From: Akkermansiaceae bacterium
GTDB taxonomy: Bacteria > Verrucomicrobiota > Verrucomicrobiia > Verrucomicrobiales > Akkermansiaceae
Length of the DNA: 64,000 nt
Assembly: GCA_019634595.1 (NCBI GenBank)
Contig: JAHCBC010000001.1
Span: 558,001-622,000 of the forward strand
Direction of reading: 5' to 3'
Part shown: positions 9,457 through 17,545 of the stretch, piece by piece
How the letters are laid out: every line of letters begins with the position of its first letter
Position numbering within the stretch: position 1 is the first letter of the stretch
Translations under genes and position numbers: made by a program
The notes under the pieces: model-generated
The model's database searches: none
Told to the model about the DNA's origin: nothing
What the model saw: the letters and a program-made list of their open reading frames with translations, nothing else

Positions 9457-10593
9457 ATCAACACACGTTTTTCCATCACCGGGCTGGGTGCCCTGTCGGC
9501 ACTGGGAGAGGATGTCCCCGCCCTTTATCAGGGGATCCTCGCCAAACGGAATCCGTTCCGCAGGCTGGGGGAGTTGCTTGGTGAAGACAGTCCGCACGCC
9601 GCCCGGCCCGCCGCATGGATCGGTGAAAGGGGGCTGCTCATCCACCGGAAATGGAGTCCTGCCACCATGGCCGCGCTGCATGTGGCGCGGGAGGCTGTCC
9701 GGGATGCCGGATGGAGCGCGGAGGACCTGCGGGACGCCGCGCTGGTCGTCGGCACCAGCAGGGGGAACGCCGCCGGTTGGCTGGGACCGTGGCCCGGACG
9801 CAGGCCGTTCAAGCTCATGGCCGCGAGCAATACCATCCACAGCGAGCCGGCCAGCGCCATCTCCATCGAGCTGGGCATCACCGGGCCGAACCACGTCACC
9901 GCCAGCGGCTGTGCGGCCGGGCTGGATGCCGTCGGCGTGGCGATGATGATGCTGAAATGCGGCCTCGCGCGACGGGCGCTGGCGGTTGCGGTGGACCTGC
10001 CGCTGGTGCCGCTGCTGCTGGACAACTATGCCGCATCCGGGCTCCTTTCATCTTCGTTCCGGCTGGATCCATATCATCCGGAAAGCTGTGGCTTCATTCC
10101 TGGTGAAGGTGCCGCCGCCATGGCGTTTGAAGCACTGTATAACAGCGGTCCGTCATTGATTTATCATGTTTCAAACTCGGACGCATCTGATCCGGTGGGT
10201 ATTCCCAAGGATGGCGGTAATACGATTCCCCTTTTGTTGAAGGCACTGGAATCCATCGGTGGCTGCCATGCCATATCTCCGCATGCGACCGGCACCGCCG
10301 TCCAGGGAAGGGCGGATCCGGTGATTCTCAGCCGCGTATTCCCGGAGGGCAACCGGCCTTCCCTTCATCCGTTGAAGCCATTCATCGGCCACACCATCGG
10401 CGCTAGCGGGTTGCTGGAGAGCGTCATCCTGGCCCGTTTCCTGCGGGACGGACAGTTGCCCCCGAATGCGGATCATCTCATCGCACCGCCCGGTTTTTCC
10501 ATGCCCCGCATGCCGGTTGACGCGGGCGGCCCTGTATTCAAACTTTCCCACGGCATGGGCGGGCACAACTCCCTGCTGGTACTTTCTCCATGA
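9457..10593 (+). CDS. Beta-ketoacyl-ACP synthase-like protein (start codon unclear)
   Basis: The frame encodes a KAS/FabF-type condensing enzyme. The thiolase-fold cysteine is in ASGCAAGLDAVG, the first histidine in SPHATGTAVQG and the second in PFIGHTIGASG, so the Cys-His-His triad is intact. The characteristic N-terminus (INTRFSITGLGALSALGEDV) is in frame from about 9457. No ATG, GTG or TTG precedes it after the stop at 9424-9426. The first canonical codon is TTG 9574, which would remove about 40 family residues. The coordinate given assumes a non-standard ATC start. A frameshift from the ATG at 9411 is another option. Its stop overlaps the next ATG as ATGA. The substrate is unknown. Confidence 0.75.
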   Translation: MNTRFSITGLGALSALGEDVPALYQGILAKRNPFRRLGELLGEDSPHAARPAAWIGERGLLIHRKWSPATMAALHVAREAVRDAGWSAEDLRDAALVVGTSRGNAAGWLGPWPGRRPFKLMAASNTIHSEPASAISIELGITGPNHVTASGCAAGLDAVGVAMMMLKCGLARRALAVAVDLPLVPLLLDNYAASGLLSSSFRLDPYHPESCGFIPGEGAAAMAFEALYNSGPSLIYHVSNSDASDPVGIPKDGGNTIPLLLKALESIGGCHAISPHATGTAVQGRADPVILSRVFPEGNRPSLHPLKPFIGHTIGASGLLESVILARFLRDGQLPPNADHLIAPPGFSMPRMPVDAGGPVFKLSHGMGGHNSLLVLSP

Positions 10594-12146
10594 GCAAATC
10601 CATTCATCTAGAGGTCTCGATCGACGGGCAGCGGCTCGATGTTTTCGGCAAAACCGGCCTGGTCCGGAGTTTTCCGGTTTCCACGGCGGCGAAAGGGGTG
10701 GGTTTCCGTGAAGGAAGCTACCGCACCCCCACCGGACGGTTCCGTGTTTCGGAAAAGATCGGAGGAGATCAGAAACGTCATACCCTTTTCAAGGAAAGGG
10801 TGCCGGTCGGCATCTGGAAGAAAGGTACCGCGAAGGATAAGGATCTGGTGCTCACACGCATCATCCGTTTGGAAGGCCTGGATCCGGAGAACGCCAATAC
10901 GATGGAGCGGTTCATCTATATCCATGGGACGAACCGCGAGGATCTGATCGGCCGGCCCGCCAGTTGGGGGTGTGTCAGGCTGGGAAATGCGGATATGGAG
11001 GAGCTGTTTGAAATGGTTTCCGTCGGTGATCCCATTTTCATCCATCCGCCGGTGGGGAACAGGGAGAACATCATGTTCTTCGACTGTGATTCAACATTGT
11101 CCTCGATCGAGGGCATCGATGAATTGGCGCGTGCCCGGGGTCCGAAAGTGTATGCGCAGGTCGTGGCTCTCACCGATGCGGCCATGAACGGAGCCATCCC
11201 GCTGGATGAGGTTTTCCCCCGCAGGATGGAGATCATCCGTCCTGACAGGAAGACCTGTGATGAGGTCGCCGCCAAATATATCAGCACCATGATGCCGGGA
11301 GCGGTGGGGCTGATCAAGTGGTTGAAAAAGAATGGCTGGCTTCCTGTCATCGTGTCCGGAGGGTTCGCCCCGCTGATCAAACCTCTGGCGGACCACCTGG
11401 GGATTGAGCACGTGGAGGCGGTTCCGCTTTATCTTGATGGGAAAGGAAAGTATGCGGGTTATGGAACGGATTACCCAACCACCCGCAACCTCGGGAAAAA
11501 TGAGATCATCCGGGAGTGGAAAGCCGCGCTGCTCCCCGGAAAAACCGCGATGATGGGGGATGGTATTTCCGATCTGGAGACAAAGCAGGATGTGGATCTG
11601 TTTTTCGGATTCGGTGGAGTGGTGGCCCGGCCAATGGTGAAGGCCGGCTCCGAACATTGGATCGAAAAACTATCTGATAGACGCGTCATCCGTCTGCTGG
11701 AGGGTGAAGTTTCGCAGCGCAATGGTGAAATAATATCAAAACAAATGTCGCATTTTAACTTGCGCACCCGAAAGTCCAAGATAAGTTTCGCCCCGATGAG
11801 CACATCCACCAAAAAAGCTCCCAAAGGGAAGCGATATACCGACGAAGAGAAGAACGATATCCTCGGCTTCGTCCAGAAGTATAATGACGAAAACGGTCGT
11901 GGCGGTCAGAGCGCCGCCTCGAAGAAGTATGGAATCTCCCAACTTACCATCGCCAGCTGGCTGAAATCCAGCCCTTCCGCAGGCGCGAAGCGGGGCCGCA
12001 AGTCTGCTTCCGCCAAGGGCGGCAAAGGCGGCAGCTTCTCCTCGAAGCTCAACGCGCTCTCCGCTCTCGCCAGCCAGATCGACAAGGCGGAAGCCGAACT
12101 CGGCAAGCTGAAAGCCAAGTTCAAGGCCCTCAAAGCCGATCTGTGA
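10590..12146 (+). CDS. L,D-transpeptidase + SerB-like HAD phosphatase + HTH-tail fusion
   Basis: One uninterrupted frame of 518 codons carries three parts. Residues about 1-155 are a YkuD-type L,D-transpeptidase: RTPTGRFRV, then IHGTN (His112) and SWGCVRL (Cys128), the catalytic pair. Residues about 161-385 are a SerB-like HAD phosphatase: FFDCDSTLS (Asp165, Asp167), VSGGF (Ser256), Lys303 and GDGISDLE (Asp324, Asp328). Residues 403-518 hold a helix-turn-helix-like segment, a Lys/Ser/Gly linker and a C-terminal coiled coil. No signal peptide is visible, which is odd for a cell-wall transpeptidase. The ATG overlaps the ketosynthase stop. Codon 403 is an ATG, so the last part may be a separate protein. 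Confidence 0.85.
   Translation: MSKSIHLEVSIDGQRLDVFGKTGLVRSFPVSTAAKGVGFREGSYRTPTGRFRVSEKIGGDQKRHTLFKERVPVGIWKKGTAKDKDLVLTRIIRLEGLDPENANTMERFIYIHGTNREDLIGRPASWGCVRLGNADMEELFEMVSVGDPIFIHPPVGNRENIMFFDCDSTLSSIEGIDELARARGPKVYAQVVALTDAAMNGAIPLDEVFPRRMEIIRPDRKTCDEVAAKYISTMMPGAVGLIKWLKKNGWLPVIVSGGFAPLIKPLADHLGIEHVEAVPLYLDGKGKYAGYGTDYPTTRNLGKNEIIREWKAALLPGKTAMMGDGISDLETKQDVDLFFGFGGVVARPMVKAGSEHWIEKLSDRRVIRLLEGEVSQRNGEIISKQMSHFNLRTRKSKISFAPMSTSTKKAPKGKRYTDEEKNDILGFVQKYNDENGRGGQSAASKKYGISQLTIASWLKSSPSAGAKRGRKSASAKGGKGGSFSSKLNALSALASQIDKAEAELGKLKAKFKALKADL
11796..12146 (+). CDS. Possible independent HTH/coiled-coil protein inside the fusion frame
   Basis: An in-frame ATG at 11796 would give a 116-residue protein starting MSTSTKKAPKGKRYTDEEK. 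It contains a putative helix-turn-helix (SAASKKYGISQLTIASWLK), then a Lys/Gly/Ser-rich tail and a C-terminal coiled coil (QIDKAEAELGKLKAKFKAL). The codons before it (about 11703-11795) are AT-richer than the flanks and match neither domain, as if they were intergenic sequence that happens to lack a stop. It resembles transposase-type or small DNA-binding proteins, but no transposase follows. This entry is the alternative to the C-terminus of the fusion. Confidence 0.5.
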   Translation: MSTSTKKAPKGKRYTDEEKNDILGFVQKYNDENGRGGQSAASKKYGISQLTIASWLKSSPSAGAKRGRKSASAKGGKGGSFSSKLNALSALASQIDKAEAELGKLKAKFKALKADL

Positions 12147-12194
12147 TCCCTGGCCGGTGCCGGGTGATTTCCCGGTTATCCCGAACTTCCATCA

Positions 12195-12219
12195 GCCGCT
12201 CCGAAAGGGGCGGCTTTTT
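12195..12219 (+). terminator. Rho-independent terminator
   Basis: The stem GCCGCTCC/GGGGCGGC with a GAAA loop is followed by five T residues. It lies 49 bases after the fusion/HTH stop codon and should end that transcript. Confidence 0.88.
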
Positions 12220-12434
12220 CATATCCTCATGATGAAAAAAGACCGGTGTGCATGCGGATTTCAAGGCCATGTATCTGTGCAGTACCAAAATGATGATTTC
12301 TGTTTCTTCCGCGGGATATGGCTCACGGATTTCCACTATGAGCCGGATACCGGTATTCCGTGGCCGGTTCTCCGGATGCTTAACTCGGACGCTCCTCTGG
12401 CCATAACTTCCCCGGATTCCGTATTCCGGTTTTT
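12220..12434. other. Intergenic stretch without recognised gene
   Basis: About 215 bases of lower GC lie between the terminator and the plsC stop. A short frame beginning near 12232 has no family resemblance and runs into plsC antisense. I see no convincing gene or regulatory site. Confidence 0.5.
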
Positions 12435-13043
12435 TCAGAGATCCCCGATGGCGGCCATGATGCGCTTTGCCAGCTCGTCATAGCCCTGCTTGCCGGATGC
12501 TGCCTTCAATTCCTCCGGGGTCAGGTAGATCGGTTTGCCGATGCTGACGGTGATGCGGGCGAACCGGATGCGGCTGGAACCACGGGGCAGGGCTTCGCGC
12601 GCGCCGCTGATCCTCACCGGCTGGATGGGCGCGCCGGACTTCGCCGCGATGAGACCGATGCCCGGTGCGGCTTCGCCGAGGTTTCCGTCCATGGTCCTCG
12701 CGCCTTCCGGGAATACCAGGACCCGGTGACCCTCCTTGAGTTTGCGGATGATGGTTTTGAGGCTCGCCATGTCAGGGCGATCCTGATCGACCGGAATGGC
12801 GTTCCATTGCGGATAGACCCATGTCGCCGGACCCTTGAAAAGGGATTTCCGGGCGAGAAAGACCATTTCCGTCTTGTAAAGATTCCCGATCAACGGCGGG
12901 TCGAGGAAGCTCTGGTGATTGGAGGCGACGAGTACCGGGCCTTCCGTGATCAGGTTTTCCCCGCCGATGACCCTCATGCCGAAGATCGTCCGGAACGCGG
13001 CGCCGAACGACATCCAGCCCAGCCAGTAGATCCACCTCATCAT
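12435..13043 (-). CDS. plsC: 1-acyl-sn-glycerol-3-phosphate acyltransferase
   Basis: PlsC acylates lysophosphatidate to phosphatidate at the inner face of the membrane. The acyltransferase block I is NHQSFLD (the H-x4-D catalytic motif). The glycerol-phosphate block is FPEGARTMDG. A hydrophobic N-terminus (WIYWLGWMSFGAAFRTIF) should dock it to the membrane. At 202 residues it is a compact member. The ATG overlaps the cmk stop codon as ATGA. cmk-plsC adjacency is common in bacteria (for example upstream of rpsA), which supports both calls. Confidence 0.92.
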   Translation of the reverse strand: MMRWIYWLGWMSFGAAFRTIFGMRVIGGENLITEGPVLVASNHQSFLDPPLIGNLYKTEMVFLARKSLFKGPATWVYPQWNAIPVDQDRPDMASLKTIIRKLKEGHRVLVFPEGARTMDGNLGEAAPGIGLIAAKSGAPIQPVRISGAREALPRGSSRIRFARITVSIGKPIYLTPEELKAASGKQGYDELAKRIMAAIGDL

Positions 13044-13705
13044 GGCAGCGAAACGGGCAGGCCCTGGTTGCGGAGGATGGCGATGGCGGCGTCCACGCCG
13101 CTTTCGATGGTGTGGTCGGACGTATCCAGAACAGTGGCTCCTTCCGCGATCACGAGAGGGGAGGTGTCCCGCTTGCTGTCCGCGGCATCGCGCTCGGCGA
13201 CGGAATCAACTTCGCCGACCTGGCTGCGGCGGGCGGCGCGGACATGCTCCGCGGCATCCACGTAGATTTTGTAAGGCGTGTCCGGAAAAACCACGGAACC
13301 GATGTCGCGGCCTTCCATCACGATGCTGTGCGCCTGCAGGTAGTCACGCTGGAGGTTGACCAGCAGGACCCTCACTTCCGGGATGGCGGAAATGGCGGAG
13401 ACATTCGCGTTCACCTCCTCGCTCCTCAGCGCGTCACCCGGATCCTCGCCATCGATTCCGATGGTGGAGACGTTGTCCTTCACCCCGGTGGTGATGTCGA
13501 TCCGGCCGAGCATTTCAACGACGGCCTGTCTGTCCGATGGCGGGATGTTTTCCTTCAGAGCCTTCCAGGTTACGGCACGGTACATCGCGCCGGAGTTCAC
13601 CATCACCAGGCCCAGCCTGGCGGCGAGGTTCCTGGCGAGGGTGCTTTTGCCGGAGGCGGCGGGGCCGTCCAGGGCGATGGCGAAGTGGGTGTGGGTCGAG
13701 CTCAC
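13040..13705 (-). CDS. cmk: Cytidylate kinase
   Basis: Cmk phosphorylates CMP and dCMP using ATP. The P-loop is ALDGPAASGKST near the N-terminus. The CMP-binding region NSGAMYRAVT and the R-D pair in MEGRDIGSVVFP match the family, as does the C-terminal TSDHTIESGVDA. The frame is open further upstream, but those residues overlap aroA. The GTG at 13705-13703 overlaps the aroA stop as GTGA and gives 221 residues, the usual length. The gene is part of the tyrA-aroA-cmk-plsC run. Confidence 0.95.
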   Translation of the reverse strand: MSSTHTHFAIALDGPAASGKSTLARNLAARLGLVMVNSGAMYRAVTWKALKENIPPSDRQAVVEMLGRIDITTGVKDNVSTIGIDGEDPGDALRSEEVNANVSAISAIPEVRVLLVNLQRDYLQAHSIVMEGRDIGSVVFPDTPYKIYVDAAEHVRAARRSQVGEVDSVAERDAADSKRDTSPLVIAEGATVLDTSDHTIESGVDAAIAILRNQGLPVSLP

Positions 13706-15054
13706 TTGGAAACGGTGGGCAGGTTGAAGTCTTCCGGAGCGGATTTTTCCCGGCGGATGGCATCCAGGTGGTGGGCGAAGCCCGGGTAGGAGGTGTTCAC
13801 GCACTCGACGTTGCGGATCACCGTCTCCCCGGAGGCGAACAGCCCGGCGATGGCGAATGCCATGGCGATCCGGTGGTCGCCGAAGCTGTCGATGGTCGCA
13901 CCGTGGAGCGGTGCGCCGCCCTCGATCTCCATGCCGTCCTCGAACTCGGTGACATTCGCGCCCATCGCGCGGAGGTTGTCCACCACGGTGGTGATGCGGT
14001 CCGTTTCCTTCACCCGGAGTTCCTTGGCGTTGCGGATGATGGTGCGGCCTTCCGCGAGCGCGGCGGCGACGGCGATGACCGGGATCTCGTCGATGAGGTT
14101 CGGTACCTCCTCGGGGAAAATGGTCGTGCCCTGCAGCTCCGCACCGTGGATCTCCACGTTGCCGATGGGCTCGCCATGGGTTTCATGGAGCACGTCGATC
14201 ATGTGGGCGCCCATGCGGGAGAGCACTTTGAGGATGGCGGTGCGGGTGGGGTTGAGGCCCACGTTCTTCACGACCAGGCGGGAGCCGGGGATGGCCGCCG
14301 CGGCGACCAGCCAGAAGGCGGCGCTGGAAATGTCACCTGGAACGATGAAGTCCGTGGCTTCCGGCACCTGGCCGCCGTAGATGGAGATGGTGTTGCCTTC
14401 CCGCTTCGTGCTGACGCGGAAGGAGGTGAGCATCCGTTCCGTGTGGTCCCGTGTTTCCGCAGGTTGGGTCACGGTGGTGGTTCCCTCCGCGAAGAGGCCC
14501 GCCAGCAGGACGGCGCTCTTCACTTGGGCGCTGGCCACCGGCATGTCATAGTCGATGGGGTTGAGCTTCGCGCCATGGATAAGAAGGGGGGCGCAGCCGG
14601 GTTTTTCGCCCTTCGTCTCGATCTTCGCGCCCATCTGCCCCAGCGGCACAGTGATGCGGCCCATCGGCCGGCCGGAGAGGGAGGCGTCCCCGAACAGTTC
14701 GGTGGTGAACGGCTGCCCGGCCAGGAGACCGGCGAGAAGGCGCATGCCGGTGCCGGAGTTCCCGCAGTCGATGGGGGCGGCGGGAGCGTTGAGTTTTCCG
14801 GACTGGCCGTGGATCACCAGATCGACCGGGCCGTAGCCTTCCAAGGCCTCCAGTACCTCATAGTTGGCGCCCAGCGCCTTCATCGCGTTGAGCGTGTTCA
14901 CGCAGTCCTCGCTGGGGAGGAAATTCCGGATCGTGCAGGAGCCGTTGGAAAGTCCGCCGAGGATGGCGGCGCGGTGGGACATGCTCTTGTCGCCGGGCAC
15001 GCTGAATTCTGCATGGAGGCGGGAAATGGCTTTGACTCGGAATTCCGACGACAT
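13702..15054 (-). CDS. aroA: 3-phosphoshikimate 1-carboxyvinyltransferase (EPSP synthase)
   Basis: AroA joins PEP to shikimate-3-phosphate in the chorismate pathway. The N-terminus has the PEP/S3P motif SVPGDKSMSHRAAIL. The second signature is IDCGNSGTGMRLLAG, with SLSGRPMGRI following. LRVKETDRI and the C-terminal FGDHRIAMAFAIAGL match the family. I chose the ATG at 15054, which begins MSSEFRVKAI. Earlier codons encode non-family residues. It lies 11 bases after tyrA and overlaps cmk by four bases. The gene order places aromatic synthesis ahead of nucleotide and lipid genes. Confidence 0.96.
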   Translation of the reverse strand: MSSEFRVKAISRLHAEFSVPGDKSMSHRAAILGGLSNGSCTIRNFLPSEDCVNTLNAMKALGANYEVLEALEGYGPVDLVIHGQSGKLNAPAAPIDCGNSGTGMRLLAGLLAGQPFTTELFGDASLSGRPMGRITVPLGQMGAKIETKGEKPGCAPLLIHGAKLNPIDYDMPVASAQVKSAVLLAGLFAEGTTTVTQPAETRDHTERMLTSFRVSTKREGNTISIYGGQVPEATDFIVPGDISSAAFWLVAAAAIPGSRLVVKNVGLNPTRTAILKVLSRMGAHMIDVLHETHGEPIGNVEIHGAELQGTTIFPEEVPNLIDEIPVIAVAAALAEGRTIIRNAKELRVKETDRITTVVDNLRAMGANVTEFEDGMEIEGGAPLHGATIDSFGDHRIAMAFAIAGLFASGETVIRNVECVNTSYPGFAHHLDAIRREKSAPEDFNLPTVSK

Positions 15055-15065
15055 GTGGGCGTTGG

Positions 15066-15932
15066 TCAGGTGATGGGTGATTGGTAGAGATCCCGCCGTT
15101 CCTTGGCGGTGATGAGCCATTGGCGGACGCTTTCTTGTCCGCCGTTTTCGAGGCTGGCAAGGATTTCACGGAGATCCTCGATGGTTTCGCGGAGCGGAGC
15201 GGCGATGGCCTTGCGGTTTTCGATGAGGATTTCCGCCCACATGTCCGCATTACCCCCCGCCACGCGGGTGGTGTCGCGCAGTCCGCCACCGCCGAAACGT
15301 CCTTCGGCGGGATCCTGCAGGGAGACTCGGGCCGCGCTGGCGGAGATGATGTGGGGCAGGTGGCTGATCCTGGCGACCAGTGCGTCATGGATCTCCGCGC
15401 TCATCCAGGCGGTGCGGCAGCCGAGCTTCTGCCAGAACCGGTCCAGGGCCGCAGCCTCCGAGCCGGCAACGTGATCGTCATTCGTCAGGATACAGGCGGC
15501 GTTCCGGAAAAGATCGGCGGCGGCGGCGGTGATGCCGGTTTTCTCCGAACCCGCCATCGGATGACTGCCGATAAAACGGACACCGGTTCCCGCGAGCAAA
15601 GGCGTGATCGCCTGATGGGGGAACCGCTTCACGCTGCCCACATCCGTGATCAGGCAGCCCTTCTGCAACCCGGCCTCCACGGCGGCTGAAACCAAGCCGG
15701 GCATGACACCGACGGGCACGGCGAGGACGACAAGATCGGCGTCCGCCACGGCTTCCGCGAGGTCACAGGTCACATCCGTGATGCCCGCAGCTTCCGCTTC
15801 TTCCGCGGTTTCCGCCCGGCGGACCCAGAGATTGACCCGCGGCGCACCGTCGGGATTTGGGAGAGCAAGGGCGAGGGAGCCGCCGAGCAGCCCGCCGCCT
15901 AGGATCGTGACATTCGTGAAATCGTCTCTCAT
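15066..15932 (-). CDS. tyrA: Prephenate dehydrogenase
   Basis: TyrA oxidatively decarboxylates prephenate to 4-hydroxyphenylpyruvate for tyrosine synthesis. The Rossmann motif GGGLLGGSLALAL opens the protein. ITDVGSVK and FIGSHPMAGSEKTG (containing the catalytic His) are family hallmarks. HLPHIISASAA and GGGLRDTTRVAGG complete the substrate domain. At 288 residues there is no fused chorismate mutase or ACT domain, so feedback control through an ACT domain is not expected. It heads the tyrA-aroA-cmk-plsC run and starts next to an upstream terminator. Confidence 0.94.
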   Translation of the reverse strand: MRDDFTNVTILGGGLLGGSLALALPNPDGAPRVNLWVRRAETAEEAEAAGITDVTCDLAEAVADADLVVLAVPVGVMPGLVSAAVEAGLQKGCLITDVGSVKRFPHQAITPLLAGTGVRFIGSHPMAGSEKTGITAAAADLFRNAACILTNDDHVAGSEAAALDRFWQKLGCRTAWMSAEIHDALVARISHLPHIISASAARVSLQDPAEGRFGGGGLRDTTRVAGGNADMWAEILIENRKAIAAPLRETIEDLREILASLENGGQESVRQWLITAKERRDLYQSPIT

Positions 15933-15939
15933 CGGAACG

Positions 15940-15967
15940 AAAAACCGGGTCCAGTGCCGGACCCGGT
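15940..15967 (-). terminator. Rho-independent terminator of the lipoprotein gene
   Basis: On the minus strand the stem ACCGGGTCC/GGACCCGGT (loop of six) is followed by a run of T residues (plus-strand A at 15940-15944). It separates the lipoprotein gene from tyrA. Confidence 0.85.
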
Positions 15968-16007
15968 TGGCTTTCCTGGAATAAGGTTGACCGGGAAAAG
16001 ACGCGGT

Positions 16008-16418
16008 TCAGGGAACCCGGAAATGCTTTTTCTCCGAGGCCGGATAGGTCGGATCCGCGACGAGGGTGCCGCTCGGCATGTCACGGACGTCGATGACCTT
16101 GTTGTTGAACGGGCTGAAAACGAAGCCTTCCTTGCCCGGAACCGGCTGGGCGGTGGGGACATTGGTCGGTTTCCTGTCCGGAGGCTTGGGCGTGGTGCCG
16201 GGATCGGTGGTGGTGCCGTCGGTCTGGGCCTGACGGTCGCGCTCCTGCGCGTCCTTCATGCGGTCTCGCTGGTCCTTGATCTTCTGCTGCTCGGCATCGG
16301 TGATGGTGGCATCCCGGCCCGGGCGCTGGTGATGGGGCGGGGGCTCCGGGTAAGGATAGCACGAGAAAAGGGTGAGCGTGGCGAGCGCCGGCAGTGCGTG
16401 GAGAATGCGGGATGTCAT
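16008..16418 (-). CDS. Small predicted lipoprotein
   Basis: From ATG 16418 the product is 136 residues. Its signal peptide ends in LTLFSC, a plausible lipobox with the lipidated Cys near residue 20. Proline/histidine-rich sequence follows (YPYPEPPPHHQRP), then a charged helix (QQKIKDQRDRMKDAQERDR), a Thr/Pro linker and a C-terminal segment (FVFSPFNNKVIDVRDMPSGTLV) that recurs in some verrucomicrobial lipoproteins as far as I recall. The upstream in-frame codons to 16583 lack signal features and were excluded. The function is unknown. Confidence 0.75.
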   Translation of the reverse strand: MTSRILHALPALATLTLFSCYPYPEPPPHHQRPGRDATITDAEQQKIKDQRDRMKDAQERDRQAQTDGTTTDPGTTPKPPDRKPTNVPTAQPVPGKEGFVFSPFNNKVIDVRDMPSGTLVADPTYPASEKKHFRVP

Positions 16419-16603
16419 GGCGGACGAGAGTTCGGGGTGGCCCGTCGGATCGGCGGACGGACTTGGTGCAATGATGGGCTTTGTTTCGCAGTCGTCAAGC
16501 AGGCTCGTCGGTCGGAACGGAGGTCGTGTTTCCACAAGTTCCCGCGGACCGCTCTTGTATGCCGCAGGCCGATGGAGTGACAATCCCGGGGAACACGCCC
16601 TCC

Positions 16604-16822
16604 ATGCCAGATCCGACCATCCACGCCGCCGGGAAAATTTTGAGCCAGCTCAACGAAATCCTCTACCGGGCGGAACTTCCGAACGGGAAAATCATCATGG
16701 CCCATCTTTCAAAGCCGCTCACGGACAGCAAAGCGGTCTTCCTGCCCGGTGCCACCGTCCGGCTGGAGCTGACCGCATTCGATTTCGAGTCCGCGAGGAT
16801 TCTCGGGGAAATCGACGGCTGA
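16604..16822 (+). CDS. infA: Translation initiation factor IF-1-like protein
   Basis: The 72-residue product is a single S1/OB domain. It aligns by eye with IF-1: AAGKILSQLNEILYRAELPN corresponds to the family's G-V-x-E-x-L-P-N-x-x-F-R-V-E-L-x-N. GKIIMAHLS matches G-x-x-V-x-A-H-[IV]-S. VRLELTAFD matches V-x-V-E-L-[ST]-P-Y-D. The usual IF-1 surroundings (secY, rpmJ, rpsM) are missing, and several core residues differ, so it could be a second or divergent IF-1. The ATG at 16604 was chosen for family length. It is divergent from the lipoprotein gene. Confidence 0.8.
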   Translation: MPDPTIHAAGKILSQLNEILYRAELPNGKIIMAHLSKPLTDSKAVFLPGATVRLELTAFDFESARILGEIDG

Positions 16823-16852
16823 CCAGCCGGGGAGGGAGCTGGATCTGAGGGC

Positions 16853-17545
16853 CTATCTCCCCAGCACCTCGGCGACCCAGAGCGGCACCACCTCGCTGGC
16901 GGGACCCAGGCGGCGGTCGCGGAACTCGCGGCTGGTCGCCTCCAAATTCAGTTCCAGGGTGCTGGCCTGGTTCCGGGCCGCCATGGCGACGAAGCCTGCG
17001 GCGGGATAAACCGAGCCGGAGGTGCCGATGGAGACGAAGAGATCCGCCCGCTGGAGGGCGGCGGAGATTTCATCCAGATGGTAGGGCATCTCCCCGAACC
17101 AGACGATGTCCGGCCGCAGCGTGCCGGTGGAGTCGCATTCCGGACAGATGGAGCGGGTGGAAAGGTCGGTGCGGATCTCCCCGGTGTGAGCACAGACCAC
17201 GCAGCGGCATTTCAGCAGTTCACCGTGAAGGTGGAGGAGGCTCTTTGATCCGGCCCGGTCGTGCAGATCATCGATGTTCTGGGTGATGAGCAGCACCTGG
17301 CCGGGATATTCCCGTTCCAGCCGTGCGAGTGCGTGGTGGGCGGGGTTCGGGTGGACGGTGCCATCGAGAAGGCGGGCACGGCGCTCGTTGTAGAATCGCT
17401 GGACCAGTTCCGGATTCCGCCCGAACGCCTCCGGAGTGGCCACATCCTCCACGCGGTGGCCCTCCCACAGCCCGTCCGCCCCGCGGAAGGTCTGTAATCC
17501 CGATTCCGCGGAAACGCCCGCCCCGGTGAGGATGACGATGTTCAT
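16853..17545 (-). CDS. cobB: NAD-dependent protein deacylase (sirtuin)
   Basis: This Sir2 family enzyme removes acyl groups from lysines using NAD. The NAD site is LTGAGVSAESGLQTFRG. The catalytic His is in LLHLHGELLKC and TQNIDDLHDRAG is present. The zinc-binding cysteines are C-x2-C (CRCVVC) and CPEC. A Y-x2-R pair (FYNERRARL) suggests class III, with desuccinylase/demalonylase activity. At 230 residues it is normal. Its ATG overlaps the mnmE stop as ATGA, so it is likely coupled to mnmE. Confidence 0.95.
   Translation of the reverse strand: MNIVILTGAGVSAESGLQTFRGADGLWEGHRVEDVATPEAFGRNPELVQRFYNERRARLLDGTVHPNPAHHALARLEREYPGQVLLITQNIDDLHDRAGSKSLLHLHGELLKCRCVVCAHTGEIRTDLSTRSICPECDSTGTLRPDIVWFGEMPYHLDEISAALQRADLFVSIGTSGSVYPAAGFVAMAARNQASTLELNLEATSREFRDRRLGPASEVVPLWVAEVLGR

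Noticed and set aside
12157..12483. A 108-codon plus-strand frame from 12157
   Set aside because: It contains the terminator hairpin at 12195-12219, has no family resemblance and overlaps plsC antisense.
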